Numbered from the stretch's first letter, positions 53,742 through 64,000 are shown. The stretch is DNA of 64,000 nt from Thiosocius sp963736445 (GCA_963736445.1 CAVTOY010000014.1:186001-250000), one strand, 5' to 3'. Numbers and translations are program-made. The notes: a model not told the origin generated them from the sequence alone.

Positions 53742-54917
53742 CTATTCGCAACCCAGGCACCGCACCGACAAGACGCCGTCTATCTCGGTAATCCGTTGAA
53801 TGGCCTGGTCAGACGGCGCGCGGTCGACATCGATCAGCGTCACTGCAATCTCCCCGCGCGATTTGTTCAACATGTCGATAATGTTTAGATTCGCTTCGGC
53901 CAGGTCGGTCGAGACCTGGCCGAGCATGTTGGGCACGTTGCTGTTGACCACCGCGATGCGGAAGCCTTCTTCGGTCCGTGGCAGAGCGATCTCGGGAAAA
54001 TTTACCGAGTTGGAGACATTCCCATTTTCCAGCCACTCCCGCAGCTGATCGGCCACCATGACCGCACAGTTCTCTTCAGCCTCTGTCGTGGATGCGCCAA
54101 GGTGTGGCAGGGTGATTACTCGCGGGTGACCCTTCAGCAGATTACTCGGGAAATCGCAGACGTAGGCATACAGATGATCGCTGTCCAAAGCGGCCACTAC
54201 CGCCTCATCGTCAATGATCCCGTTGCGCGCAAAGTTCAATAAGACAGAGTGCCGCTTCGTCAGCTTGATACGATCGGCATTGATCATGTGCTGCGTCGCG
54301 TCGGTCAGGGGTACATGAAAGGTGATGAAGTCCGAGCGCGCTACCAGATCGTCGACCGACAGCGCCTGTTCCACATCCGATTCCAGCGCCCAGGCGGCAC
54401 GCACGGTGATGGTCGGATCGTAACCGAGCACCTTCATGCCCAATGCACGCGCGGCATTGGCCACTTTGACGCCGATAGCCCCGAGACCAATGACACCCAG
54501 CCGACGTCCGGGGAGCTCGAAACCCACGAAGTTCTTTTTGCCCGCCTCCACCGCTTTATGGATGGCCGCGTCATCACCCTCCAGGTCTATCGCGAAACGC
54601 CACGCCTGGCCGATGTTGCGCGCCGCCATCAGCATACCCGCAAGCACCAACTCCTTCACCGCGTTGGCATTCGCCCCCGGCGCATTGAACACGGGGATAC
54701 CCGCATGGGTCATCGCATCGACCGGTATATTGTTGACGCCCGCCCCAGCGCGCCCTATCGCCTTGACGGACTCGGCCAGCGGCAGGCCATGCATTTTTGC
54801 AGAGCGAACGAGGATGGCATCCGGATGGCTCAACTCGGAGGCGATCTCGTACTTATCGCGCGGCAGACGGTCGAGCCCGGCTACCGAAATATTGTTCAAA
54901 GTCTGTATCTTGTACAT
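53742..54917 (-). CDS. serA: D-3-phosphoglycerate dehydrogenase
   Basis: A 391-residue D-2-hydroxyacid dehydrogenase with ACT domain. The NAD motif RLGVIGLGAIGVKVANAARA is near residue 143, the catalytic Arg is in LLNFARNGIIDDEAV near 230, and the HLGAST motif with the catalytic His near 275. The C-terminal 75 residues are an ACT domain (FRIAVVNSNVPNMLGQVST). It is shorter than the E. coli enzyme (410). It carries out the first step of serine synthesis and lies next to serC, giving a serine pair inside the aromatic block. Confidence 0.93.
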   Translation of the reverse strand: MYKIQTLNNISVAGLDRLPRDKYEIASELSHPDAILVRSAKMHGLPLAESVKAIGRAGAGVNNIPVDAMTHAGIPVFNAPGANANAVKELVLAGMLMAARNIGQAWRFAIDLEGDDAAIHKAVEAGKKNFVGFELPGRRLGVIGLGAIGVKVANAARALGMKVLGYDPTITVRAAWALESDVEQALSVDDLVARSDFITFHVPLTDATQHMINADRIKLTKRHSVLLNFARNGIIDDEAVVAALDSDHLYAYVCDFPSNLLKGHPRVITLPHLGASTTEAEENCAVMVADQLREWLENGNVSNSVNFPEIALPRTEEGFRIAVVNSNVPNMLGQVSTDLAEANLNIIDMLNKSRGEIAVTLIDVDRAPSDQAIQRITEIDGVLSVRCLGCE

Positions 54918-55044
54918 CTTGTTGCCTGTCGGTCATCGACTATCGAAAATCAGGATCCCGGCGCGTCGAAACTTGCAAGGCCGTGCGAATCCGATGCATC
55001 GCGAACCGAGCGGTTGACGCTGTCCGCCTGGTACGACGAAAAAC

Positions 55045-56130
55045 TCAAGCCCTGGTGCGTTCGAATTCGGCCATGAAGTCGACCAACGCCCGAACACCCT
55101 GCTCAGGCATGGCATTGTAGATGCTGGCACGCATCCCGCCGACGGAACGGTGTCCCTTGAGCGTTTTCAGACCGGCTTCTCCGGCCTGCTTGAGAAACTC
55201 GGCATCAAGCTCGGCATCGGCCAGTGTGAAGGGCACGTTCATCCAGGAGCGGCAGAGCGGATCGACTGGGTTGCCGTAGAAGCTGGAGGCATCGATGGCG
55301 TCATACAACATCTGCGCCTTACGGCGATTGACGTCGGCCATCTCCGCCAGTCCACCATTGGCTAGCAGCCATTTGAATACCAAACCGGCCAGGTACCAGC
55401 CGTAGGTCGGTGGCGTGTTGTACATCGATCCACTCTCGGCGTGGGTCGCATAGCTGAACATGGTAGGCGTACCATCCAGCGGGGTATGAATCAGGTCTTC
55501 ACGCAGGATAACGATGGTCAGGCCCGCCGGACCGATGTTCTTTTGTGCCCCGGCATAGATCAGGCCGAAGCGCGATACATCAAGCGGCCGCGACAGGATG
55601 GTCGATGACATGTCGGCGACCAGCGGCACCTCGCCTGTCTCGGGGACATAGGGAAACTCGACGCCTTCAATGGTCTCGTTCGGCGTGTAGTGCAGATAGG
55701 CGGCATCGGGCGATACGCTGACTGCATCTGATGCCGGCACGCTGGTAAATTTGCCTTCCACCTCTGTGTCGGCGCTGGTCCGCACGCTGCCATAGCGACT
55801 CGCCTCTTTAATGGCCTTCTTCGACCAGGATCCGGTCCGAAAGTAATCGGCCTTGCCAGTGCGGCCAATCAGGTTCATCGGGACCATGGCGAACTGGCTC
55901 GTGGCGCCGCCCTGCAGAAACAGCACCTTGAAGTTGGAAGGAATCCGCAAGAGTTCGCGCAGATCTGCCTCTGCCTGCTCGGCGATCGACATGAACTCCT
56001 TACCCCGATGGCTCATCTCCATGACCGACAAGCCAGCGCCATGCCAGTCGAGCATTTCAGCCTGCGCCTGGGCGAGCACCTCTTCGGGTAGTGCCGCGGG
56101 TCCGGCGCTGAAGTTGTATATCCGGGTCAT
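55045..56130 (-). CDS. serC: Phosphoserine aminotransferase
   Basis: A 361-residue class V aminotransferase, length as in E. coli SerC (362). NFSAGPAALPEEVLAQAQ is at the N-terminus, LQGGATSQFAMVPMNL near residue 70, and the PLP lysine is in FGLIYAGAQKNIGPAGLT near 195. It converts 3-phosphohydroxypyruvate to phosphoserine and also works in pyridoxine synthesis. The gyrA-serC order is conserved in Pseudomonas-type genomes. Confidence 0.96.
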   Translation of the reverse strand: MTRIYNFSAGPAALPEEVLAQAQAEMLDWHGAGLSVMEMSHRGKEFMSIAEQAEADLRELLRIPSNFKVLFLQGGATSQFAMVPMNLIGRTGKADYFRTGSWSKKAIKEASRYGSVRTSADTEVEGKFTSVPASDAVSVSPDAAYLHYTPNETIEGVEFPYVPETGEVPLVADMSSTILSRPLDVSRFGLIYAGAQKNIGPAGLTIVILREDLIHTPLDGTPTMFSYATHAESGSMYNTPPTYGWYLAGLVFKWLLANGGLAEMADVNRRKAQMLYDAIDASSFYGNPVDPLCRSWMNVPFTLADAELDAEFLKQAGEAGLKTLKGHRSVGGMRASIYNAMPEQGVRALVDFMAEFERTRA

Positions 56131-56257
56131 AGTGTTTCTCGTCTGACTTTGGGTAGATCAATACACGACTTAGCGGACACAGCAGGGACCGTACGTGGCG
56201 ATCGGTTGGATTTTCCTCGGCAACGCGCTGCCGACGCGGCTGCGCCGATCGGCCGGA

Positions 56258-58831
56258 TCACTCGCCGCTCGCATCTTCGCCCTCTTCGCCCTCTTCGCCC
56301 TCTTCGACATCCAACGCCTCGATACGCTCTATACCGATCAGTTTTTCGCCGTTGGACAGGCGGATCATCGTCACTCCCTGGGTGTCGCGGCCCATTCGTG
56401 AGACATCGGCGACCCGGGTACGTACGAGGGTGCCACCGTCGGTGATCAACATGATCTCGTCGTCCTCATCGACCCTGACCGCCCCTATCTGCTCACCATT
56501 GCGCACCGAGGTCTTGATAGAGATGACACCCATTCCGCCGCGCCCCTTGATCGGGAACTGATCGATGGGGGTACGTTTGCCGAAGCCGTTTTCGGTCACC
56601 GTCATCACGTCGCCGTCGTTGCCTATGATCAACGAAATTACCCGCTGATCCTTGCCCAACTTCACGCCCCGTACGCCGCAGGCCGTTCGTCCCATCGCGC
56701 GTACATCCGATTCCTGATAGCGAATCGCCTTGCCGGCGGAGGTGAACAACATGACGCGCTGATGCCCGTCGGTAAGGTCGACACCAATCAGGCGGTCGTC
56801 TTCGCGCAGATCGACGGCGATAATGCCGTTTGTACGCGGCCGCGAGAAGTCGACCAGCGGCGTCTTCTTAACCGTGCCGTGCGCGGTCGCCATGAAGACG
56901 AATCGATCCACGGCATATTCACGCACCGGAAGCACCGCATTGATGCGCTCACCCTGCTGCAGCGGCAGCAGGTTTACCATCGGACGCCCGCGCGCATTCC
57001 GTCCGGCCTGCGGCAGTTCGTAAACCTTCAGCCAATAACACTTGCCGTGGCTCGAAAAGCACAGCACGGTGTCGTGGGTACTGGCGACAAAAAGTTTTTC
57101 TACAAAGTCTTCGTCCTTGGTGGTAGTGGCCATCTTGCCGCGACCGCCGCGACGCTGCGCACGATAGGCGTCGATAGGCTGCGACTTCGCATACCCCTGA
57201 TGCGACAGCGTTACCACTACGTCCTCTTCGGTAATCAGATCCTCGAGTGTGAGGTCCATCCGGTTGATTACGATCTCGCTGCGCCGTTCGTCGCCGAACT
57301 GGGTACGGATATCGATCAGCTCGTCCTTGATCACCTGCATCAGCCGGTCAGGGCTAGAAAGAATCTCAAGTAAACTCGCAATTTTACCGAGTAAATCTTC
57401 GAACTCATTAATTATTTTATCCTGCTCCAAGCCGGTCAGCTTCTGCAGGCGCAGATCCAGGATGGCCTGCGCCTGAGTCTCCGTCAGGCGGTAGCCTTGA
57501 TCGGTCAGGCCGAAGCTGGGCGGGAGATCTTCCGGCCGCGAGGCATCCGCCCCAGCCCTGGCCAGCATCGCCTCCACGGTGCCGGACTGCCAGGCACGAT
57601 CGACCAGCTGTTTCTTCGCCTCGCCCGGACTGGGCGCCGCCTTGATCAGTGCAATGACTTCGTCGATGTTCGCCAGCGCGACCGCCAGGCCCTCGAGGGT
57701 ATGGGCGCGCTCGCGCGCCTTGCGCAGTTCGAACAGGGTTCGGCGGGTGACCACCTCACGCCGGTGGCGCAGAAAGTAGGCCAGCAGCTGCTTCAGGTTG
57801 AGCGTTCGGGGCTGACCGTCAACCAGCGCGACGATATTGATGCCGAACACGTTCTGCATCTGTGTCTGCTGGAACAGATTGTTCAACACTACCTCGGCGA
57901 CCTCGCCGCGCCGCAGTTCGATGACCATGCGCATGCCGTCCTTATCGGACTCATCGCGCAATTCGCTGATGCCCTCGAGCTTCTTGTCCTTCACCAGCTC
58001 AGCGATTTTTTCCAGCAGACGCGCTTTGTTGACCTGGTATGGCAGCTCATTCACCACGATGCGCTGCCGGCCACTATCCATTTCCTCAATGAGGGTGCGC
58101 GCGCGGATGTAGACCTTGCCACGGCCTGTACGGTAGGCCTCGCGCACACCGTGCACCCCGTTGATGATGCCCGCGGTGGGAAAATCCGGTCCGGGGATGA
58201 TCTCCATCAGCTGCTCGGCGGTGACATCGGGTTGCTCAATCAGGCGCACGCAGCCGTCGATGACCTCCGTGAGATTGTGCGGCGGGATATTGGTCGCCAT
58301 GCCGACAGCGATTCCCGACGACCCGTTGACCAAAAGGTTCGGGAACTTGGCCGGTAGCACCTGCGGCTCGTGCTCGGACTCGTCATAGTTAGGACTGAAG
58401 TCGACCGTCTCTTTGTCGATGTCGGCGAGGAGCTCGTGCGCGATCTTGGACATACGCACTTCGGTGTAACGCATCGCCGCTGGCGCATCGCCGTCGACCG
58501 AACCAAAGTTGCCCTGCCCGTCGACCAGCATGTAGCGCAGTGAGAACGGCTGCGCCATGCGCACGATGGTGTCGTAGACCGCGGTGTCGCCGTGCGGGTG
58601 ATACTTACCGATGACGTCGCCGACCACGCGCGCCGATTTCTTGTAAGGCTTATTCCAATCATTGCCCAACTCCCCCATCGCAAACAGCACCCGGCGATGC
58701 ACGGGCTTCAAGCCGTCACGCACATCGGGTAGCGCGCGTCCGACGATGACGCTCATCGCATAGTCCAGATAGGACTGCTGCATCTCGTCTTCGAGATTGA
58801 CGGGGAGGATTTCCTTGGCGAACTCGGTCAT
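56258..58831 (-). CDS. gyrA: DNA gyrase subunit A
   Basis: An 857-residue type II topoisomerase subunit. The start MTEFAKEILPVNLEDEM at 58831 is the family start; an upstream in-frame extension to 58933 has no support. The quinolone-resistance region HPHGDTAVYDTIVRMAQP has Thr at the position of E. coli Ser83 and keeps Asp87. The DNA-linking tyrosine is in AAMRYTEVRM. The GyrA box QRRGGRGK, needed for DNA wrapping, is near residue 560. The C-terminus ends in an acidic tail (EEGEEGEEGEDASGE) encoded by a short 9-bp tandem repeat. Confidence 0.97.
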   Translation of the reverse strand: MTEFAKEILPVNLEDEMQQSYLDYAMSVIVGRALPDVRDGLKPVHRRVLFAMGELGNDWNKPYKKSARVVGDVIGKYHPHGDTAVYDTIVRMAQPFSLRYMLVDGQGNFGSVDGDAPAAMRYTEVRMSKIAHELLADIDKETVDFSPNYDESEHEPQVLPAKFPNLLVNGSSGIAVGMATNIPPHNLTEVIDGCVRLIEQPDVTAEQLMEIIPGPDFPTAGIINGVHGVREAYRTGRGKVYIRARTLIEEMDSGRQRIVVNELPYQVNKARLLEKIAELVKDKKLEGISELRDESDKDGMRMVIELRRGEVAEVVLNNLFQQTQMQNVFGINIVALVDGQPRTLNLKQLLAYFLRHRREVVTRRTLFELRKARERAHTLEGLAVALANIDEVIALIKAAPSPGEAKKQLVDRAWQSGTVEAMLARAGADASRPEDLPPSFGLTDQGYRLTETQAQAILDLRLQKLTGLEQDKIINEFEDLLGKIASLLEILSSPDRLMQVIKDELIDIRTQFGDERRSEIVINRMDLTLEDLITEEDVVVTLSHQGYAKSQPIDAYRAQRRGGRGKMATTTKDEDFVEKLFVASTHDTVLCFSSHGKCYWLKVYELPQAGRNARGRPMVNLLPLQQGERINAVLPVREYAVDRFVFMATAHGTVKKTPLVDFSRPRTNGIIAVDLREDDRLIGVDLTDGHQRVMLFTSAGKAIRYQESDVRAMGRTACGVRGVKLGKDQRVISLIIGNDGDVMTVTENGFGKRTPIDQFPIKGRGGMGVISIKTSVRNGEQIGAVRVDEDDEIMLITDGGTLVRTRVADVSRMGRDTQGVTMIRLSNGEKLIGIERIEALDVEEGEEGEEGEDASGE

Positions 58832-59079
58832 AGACGGCTTTCCCGATGATTGCCGGAGCCCGCACGACGGGGCCACGATCGGGACCTGATTTCCGGACGA
58901 ATTAAGCGCGACATGATACCACAATGGCCGCACCGCGGCCTAACATAAAAACGTCAGAGAACGGCTTACAGGGCGCGAGAGGAAGATTGGGCGCGAGAAT
59001 AGGGCCGTTTTCTCGCTCAGCCAAATGGGGTTCGGAGGCGAACCGCCGGCGTTATGACGCATTGCTGCATTTCACGCAT

Positions 59080-59544
59080 TCATTCGAGTGGCAGTGCCGT
59101 GTTGTCGACCACCCGACGCATAACGAAACTGGAGTGCACCCCGCTCACACCTTCGATACGCGTGATCTTGTTCAGCAGCAGCGCCTGGTAGGCATCCATG
59201 TCGCGCACGATCACCTTGAGCTGGTAATCGGCATCCTGGCCCGTGATCAACAGGCATTCGAGAATCTCAGGCAAGGCCGTGATCCTGTCCTCGAAATTGG
59301 CGAAGCGCTCCGGGGTATGGCGATCCATGGAGATATGGATCAGGGCCAACAGGCTCAGACCCAGGCGCTTGGCATCCAGCACCGCGCGGTAGGCGGTGAT
59401 GATGCCGCTATGTTCAAGGGCACGGACCCGCCGCAGACAGGGCGACGGCGATAGTCCGATGCGATCGGCGAGGTCTTGATTGCTGATCCGCCCATCCTGC
59501 TGCAGCACCTGCAGGATGTGCCGGTCGAAACGATCGATCTGCAT
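59080..59544 (-). CDS. Lrp/AsnC-family transcriptional regulator
   Basis: A 154-residue regulator. The helix-turn-helix is FDRHILQVLQQDGRISNQDLADRIGLSPSPCLRRVRALE (seen as ISNQDLADRIGLSPSPCLRR, residues about 20-39). The RAM ligand domain follows (ALIHISMDRH; ECLLITGQDADYQLKVIVRD). The SPSPCLRRV recognition helix places it near Lrp. It is divergent from leuA across 285 bp, so leuA is a plausible target, as expected for a leucine-responsive regulator. A perfect inverted repeat lies in its own leader. Confidence 0.9.
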   Translation of the reverse strand: MQIDRFDRHILQVLQQDGRISNQDLADRIGLSPSPCLRRVRALEHSGIITAYRAVLDAKRLGLSLLALIHISMDRHTPERFANFEDRITALPEILECLLITGQDADYQLKVIVRDMDAYQALLLNKITRIEGVSGVHSSFVMRRVVDNTALPLE

Positions 59545-59568
59545 GCCTTGCTCCTCTCCCGGCTTTCA

Positions 59569-59585
59569 GAAGCAGAAACTGCTTC
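59569..59585. promoter_or_regulatory. Inverted repeat GAAGCAG-AAA-CTGCTTC upstream of the Lrp-like gene
   Basis: A perfect 7-bp stem with 3-base spacer, about 25 bp before the regulator's start codon. As DNA it could be an autoregulatory operator; as RNA it would form a hairpin close to the ribosome-binding site. The rest of the 59545-59828 region is AT-rich around 59585-59640 and probably contains both divergent promoters. Confidence 0.4.
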
Positions 59586-59769
59586 ATTTATCTTCGTACC
59601 GATATTTTATTGCTTATTAGCCTTAATTCAAGGCGGAATTCGCAATTTAACACCGGTGCTTTCGCCCTATTATTCCCCTGTCGACCACAAGTCGGCAGAC
59701 CTTGCCCCGACGATCAACAGATCGCGCGCAGCGTGCAGACGCCTCATGAGGGCGGCACGAGCACCCGTT

Positions 59770-59791
59770 CCCTCCCCCGCGCGGGGGAGGG
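59770..59791. promoter_or_regulatory. 22-bp perfect GC palindrome in the leuA leader
   Basis: CCCTCCCCCGC followed directly by its inverse GCGGGGGAGGG, 38 bp before the leuA start codon. There is no T-run after it, so it is not a normal terminator. As RNA it would form a very stable hairpin in the 5' leader. No leucine-rich leader peptide was seen, so attenuation is not supported. Confidence 0.4.
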
Positions 59792-59828
59792 TCTAGCGGC
59801 CTTATCGACAACCCTGGAGTTCGACCCC

Positions 59829-61495
59829 TTGAGCACCTTCGATCATCGCAAGTACCGCCCACCGCCTACCCGGAAAATGGTCGACCGCCGTTGGCCTGAT
59901 CACACCATCGACGCAGCCCCGATCTGGGCCAGTGTCGATCTGCGCGATGGTAACCAGGCCCTGCTGGAGCCGATGAACGTGGCCCAAAAGCGTCGTCTGT
60001 GGGACCTGCTGTCGAAGATCGGCGTAAAGCAGATCGAGGTCGGATTTCCGCCGCAAGCCAACCCGATTACGCGTTCGTGCGTTGGCTGATCGAGCAGGAT
60101 GCCATCCCCGCGGATGTGACCATCCAGGTGTTGGTGCAGGCCCGCGAGGATCTTATCCGGCGGACCTTCGAGGCGCTGCGCGGCGTCCAACGCGCGATCG
60201 TGCATGTCTACAACTCGACCTCTAGGGTGCAGCGGGAACGCGTCTTCGGCCGCGATCGTGACGGCATCATCCACATCGCTGCCGAGGGTGCCCGGCTGTT
60301 ACGTCGCGAGGCCGAGCGCTATTCCGACACCGAATGGGTCTTCCAATATTCGCCGGAGAGCTTTTCCAATACCGAGTGGGACTATGCCGTCGAGGTTTGC
60401 GACGCCGTGATCGCAGAATGGCGGCCGACCCGGGAACGGCCCTGCATCATCAATCTGCCGGCCACGGTCGAGAGCAGCACGCCGAATGTGTTCGCCGACC
60501 AGGTCGAATATTTCTGTCGGCAGGTCACGCACCGCGACGCGCTGATCGTCTCGGTGCACACCCACAATGACCGTGGCAGCGCAGTGGCGGCCGCCGAGCT
60601 GGCGCTGATGGCGGGTGCCGACCGCGTCGAGGGCACCCTGCTGGGCAACGGCGAGCGAACCGGCAACATGGACATCGTCACCCTGGCGATGAATCTCTAC
60701 AGCCAGGGCGTCGACCCAAGGCTCGACCTGTCCAATCCCGACGAAATCATCCAGGTGTACCAGCAGAGCACCGGCCTGCCAGTGCATCCTCGCCACCCAT
60801 GGATCGGCGAACTGGTCTATACGGCGTTCTCCGGTAGCCATCAGGATGCGATCCGCAAGTGTCTGCTTCGGCAGGCGCCAGATGAGCACTGGCAGGTGGC
60901 CTATCTGCCCATCGATCCTCGCGACCTCGGCCGGGACTATCAGGCGGTAATTCGAGTCAACAGCCAGTCTGGCAAAGGTGGCGTCGCGTTCGTGCTCGAA
61001 CGCGACTATGGCCTGACGCTACCGCGCTGGCTACAGGTGGAGTTGGCCCAGATTGTCCAGCATGAAACCGAGGCCGGTAGCGGTGAAATGCCTAGCGAAC
61101 GCATCCACGCCTTGTTCATGCAGCACTTCGCCGACACCGGTCACCCGAGCGCGTTGCGCAGTTATCGTCTGCAACGTGACGACGGCGTCGACCTGATCCA
61201 GGCCGACATCGCTCAGGGTCGAAAGGTGATCAGCGTCCGGGGAGCTGGCCAGGGCGCCATCGAGGCCTTTGTGAACGCCTGGCAGGACACTTGCGGCAAC
61301 CAGATCCACATCGTCGACTACAGTGAGCACGCGCTGGGCGAGGGCACAGACGCCGAGGCCGTAGCCTACGTGCAGCTGAACATCGACGGCCAGCGGGCAG
61401 CCGGTGCCGCATTCGACCGCGACACCGTCAGTGCCTCGCTGCGTGCGCTACTCGCCGCCATCAATCGCGCCCAGCAGGCGCGGGCGGCTGCCTAA
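59829..61495 (+). pseudogene. leuA: 2-isopropylmalate synthase, interrupted by one frameshift
   Basis: First committed enzyme of leucine synthesis, long LeuA type (about 555 residues). The start is a TTG at 59829 (STFDHRKYRPPPTRKMVDR) with TGGAG upstream. SVDLRDGNQALLEPM and KQIEVGFP belong to the catalytic barrel. At about 60049 one base seems missing; the other frame continues SQPDYAFVRWLIEQDAIP, VHTHNDRGSAVAAAELALMA, GNGERTGNMDIVTLA and PVHPRHPWIGELVYTAFSGSHQDA (seen as HPRHPWIGELV). The C-terminal regulatory domain is present. No other damage is visible, so a read error is likely. Confidence 0.87.
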
Positions 61496-61501
61496 TCGCG
61501 G

Positions 61502-62566
<1,065 letters not shown>

Positions 62567-62695
62567 AGGGTGAATTGACTCAGGCTGGGTGGCAGTCGTT
62601 CTGGGCACGTGCGCCTCGTCCGGGCCGTGCCGTTAGGGGCGCAGACCGGATTTGCGGTATTTTACGCCGCTTATCGCTAGCAACGGCAAAGAATC

Positions 62696-64000
62696 GTGCA
62701 CGCAGATCTCCTCATTCATGCGGACTGGGTGATCCCCGTCGAGCAGCCCGGTGTTCTCGAACGGCACAGCATCGCCGTGAGCGACGGCAGGATAAGCGCC
62801 ATCGCGCCCCGCGCCGAGGCGGCCGAACAGATCCAGGCCGAAGAGAACATCAGCCTGGACGGACATGTCCTGATTCCAGGGCTGATCAACGCCCACACGC
62901 ATGGCGCCATGAGCCTGTTTCGCGGCCTTGCGGATGATCTGCCGCTGATGACCTGGCTGCATGACTATATCTGGCCTGCCGAGGCGCGCTGGGTGCACGA
63001 AGAATTCGTCGCCGATGGTTCGCGCCTGGCCATCGCCGAGATGATTCGCAGCGGCACTACCTGTTTCAACGACATGTACTTCTTTCCCGACATCACCGCC
63101 CGGGTGGCGATACAGGCCGGGATGCGCGCCACCGTCGGTCTTATCGTTATCGACATTCCGTCGACGTGGGCGAACGATGCGGATGATTACCTGGACAAAG
63201 CGATTGCGGTGCATGACCAACTGCGCGGCGATCCGCTGGTGCGCACCGCGTTCGCACCACACGCCCCCTACTCCGTCGCAGACGATCCACTGCGCCGTGT
63301 AGCGACCCTGGCCAACGAACTCGAGCTGCCGATTCACATGCATGTGCACGAGACGGTCGCCGAGGTAAGAGCCGGCCTCGAGCAATTCGGTCAACGACCG
63401 ATCGAGCGGTTGCATGGCCTGAACATTGTGACGCCCGCGCTGCTGGGGGTACACATGACCCAGCTCGAGCCGGCAGAGATCGACCTGTTCTCGCAATGCG
63501 CGGCACACGTGGTCCACTGCCCGGAATCGAATCTCAAGCTCGCCTCGGGCCACTGTCCGGTCGCGACGCTGCTCGATGCCGGCATCAATGTGGCGCTGGG
63601 CACCGATGGCGCCGCCAGCAATAACGACCTGGATATGCTCGGCGAGATGCAGACTGCGGCACTGCAGGCCAAGGGACGGGCCGCAGACGCCTGCGCGCTG
63701 CCGGCCCATGCGGCGCTGCGCATGGCAACCCTAAACGGCGCACGAGCGCTCGGCATCGACGACGAGACCGGATCCATCCGTGTCGGCAAGTCGGCCGACC
63801 TGGTCGCCGTCGATCTGTCACAGCCGGAGACCCAGCCGGTCTACAACGCCATCTCGCAACTGGTCTATGCGGCCGGTCGCGAGCAAGTGCAGCACGTCTG
63901 GATCCGCGGTCGCCAGGTCCTGCGCAAGCGTGAACTGACGACTATCGACCTCTCCCTGACGCTGCAGCGCGCCGCAACCTGGCGTGCACAGATCGAGGAC
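62696..64000 (+). CDS. mtaD: Methylthioadenosine/S-adenosylhomocysteine deaminase (TRZ/ATZ family), C-terminus cut by window end
   Basis: The frame is open for 435 codons to the window edge. An in-frame TAG 18 bp upstream fixes the start at a GTG (62696). It is an amidohydrolase: LIPGLINAHTHGAMSLFRGL near residue 63 (two His metal ligands), FAPHAPYSVADD near 180, IHMHVHETVAEV near 210, HCPESNLKLASG near 270, and ALGTDGAASNNDLDM near 290 (catalytic Asp). It deaminates MTA or SAH and neighbours mtnA, as in Pseudomonas. The family is about 440 residues long, so only a few codons are missing. Confidence 0.92.
   Translation, partial: MHADLLIHADWVIPVEQPGVLERHSIAVSDGRISAIAPRAEAAEQIQAEENISLDGHVLIPGLINAHTHGAMSLFRGLADDLPLMTWLHDYIWPAEARWVHEEFVADGSRLAIAEMIRSGTTCFNDMYFFPDITARVAIQAGMRATVGLIVIDIPSTWANDADDYLDKAIAVHDQLRGDPLVRTAFAPHAPYSVADDPLRRVATLANELELPIHMHVHETVAEVRAGLEQFGQRPIERLHGLNIVTPALLGVHMTQLEPAEIDLFSQCAAHVVHCPESNLKLASGHCPVATLLDAGINVALGTDGAASNNDLDMLGEMQTAALQAKGRAADACALPAHAALRMATLNGARALGIDDETGSIRVGKSADLVAVDLSQPETQPVYNAISQLVYAAGREQVQHVWIRGRQVLRKRELTTIDLSLTLQRAATWRAQIED

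Noticed and set aside
58560..58600. Thr at the Ser83 position of GyrA as a quinolone-resistance mutation
   Set aside because: Thr is the natural residue at this position in many bacteria and Asp87 is unchanged; no resistance claim is justified.

Overview
This window comes from a moderately GC-rich gammaproteobacterium, probably near Chromatiales or other sulfur-oxidising lineages. That placement is inference. It rests on a class III PHA synthase (PhaC plus PhaE), the Pseudomonas-like block mtaD/mtnA-gyrA-serC-pheA-hisC-tyrA-aroA-cmk-rpsA-ihfB, the cmoA-cmoB pair, and soluble transhydrogenase. No tRNA, rRNA, CRISPR array, prophage or complete insertion sequence was found.

Layout. 1-0.9 kb: end-truncated exported protein. 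1.1-7.3 kb: complete 2-methylcitrate cycle (prpE, a GntR/FCD regulator, prpB, prpC, prpD), with two TGTCGACA palindromes upstream as likely operators. 7.7-10.1 kb: ArsR-type sensor, CxC permease and an exported metallo-beta-lactamase-fold protein. 10.3-22.5 kb, all leftward: malate synthase G, malic enzyme, isocitrate lyase, AceK, RraA, an oxidoreductase, PpsR and a frameshifted PEP synthase. 22.7-27.2 kb: phaE-phaC leftward; phaA (internal deletion), phaB (frameshift) and phaR rightward. 27.2-33.3 kb: sthA, two small proteins, a MITE-like element, and an MrfA/MrfB-like helicase-exonuclease pair. 33.3-34 kb: lexA, divergent from the helicase across a shared inverted repeat. 34-39.3 kb: an AaeAB/EmrA-like efflux operon whose FUSC gene is broken in three places. 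39.3-43.8 kb: a decayed DUF1810 gene, a small membrane protein, hspQ (frameshift), cmoB, cmoA (frameshift), a SET-domain protein (frameshift) and an ArnD-like protein lacking metal ligands. 43.9-46.2 kb: an uncharacterised proton-channel-like cluster (TolQ/MotA-like, ExbD-like with a beta-rich periplasmic domain, and a third membrane protein). 46.3-64 kb: the conserved housekeeping block, an Lrp/AsnC regulator, frameshifted leuA, mtnA and mtaD, the last cut by the window end.

How it works together. The first 28 kb forms a coherent C2/C3 metabolism block: propionyl-CoA oxidation to pyruvate, the glyoxylate bypass with its IDH switch (AceK), malate to pyruvate, pyruvate to PEP, storage of acetyl-CoA as PHA, and NADPH/NADH balancing. 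TGCA-centred dyads in the phaE/phaA intergenic region and upstream of aceA look related. They suggest that one regulator, plausibly PhaR encoded in the same block, ties carbon storage to the glyoxylate shunt.

Caution. Seven genes carry apparent single-base frameshifts (ppsA, phaB, hspQ, cmoA, SET, arnD-like, leuA). Several are normally important, so assembly or sequencing error is a serious possibility. The FUSC gene (stop plus two frameshifts) and DUF1810 (truncation plus frameshift) look more like true decay.
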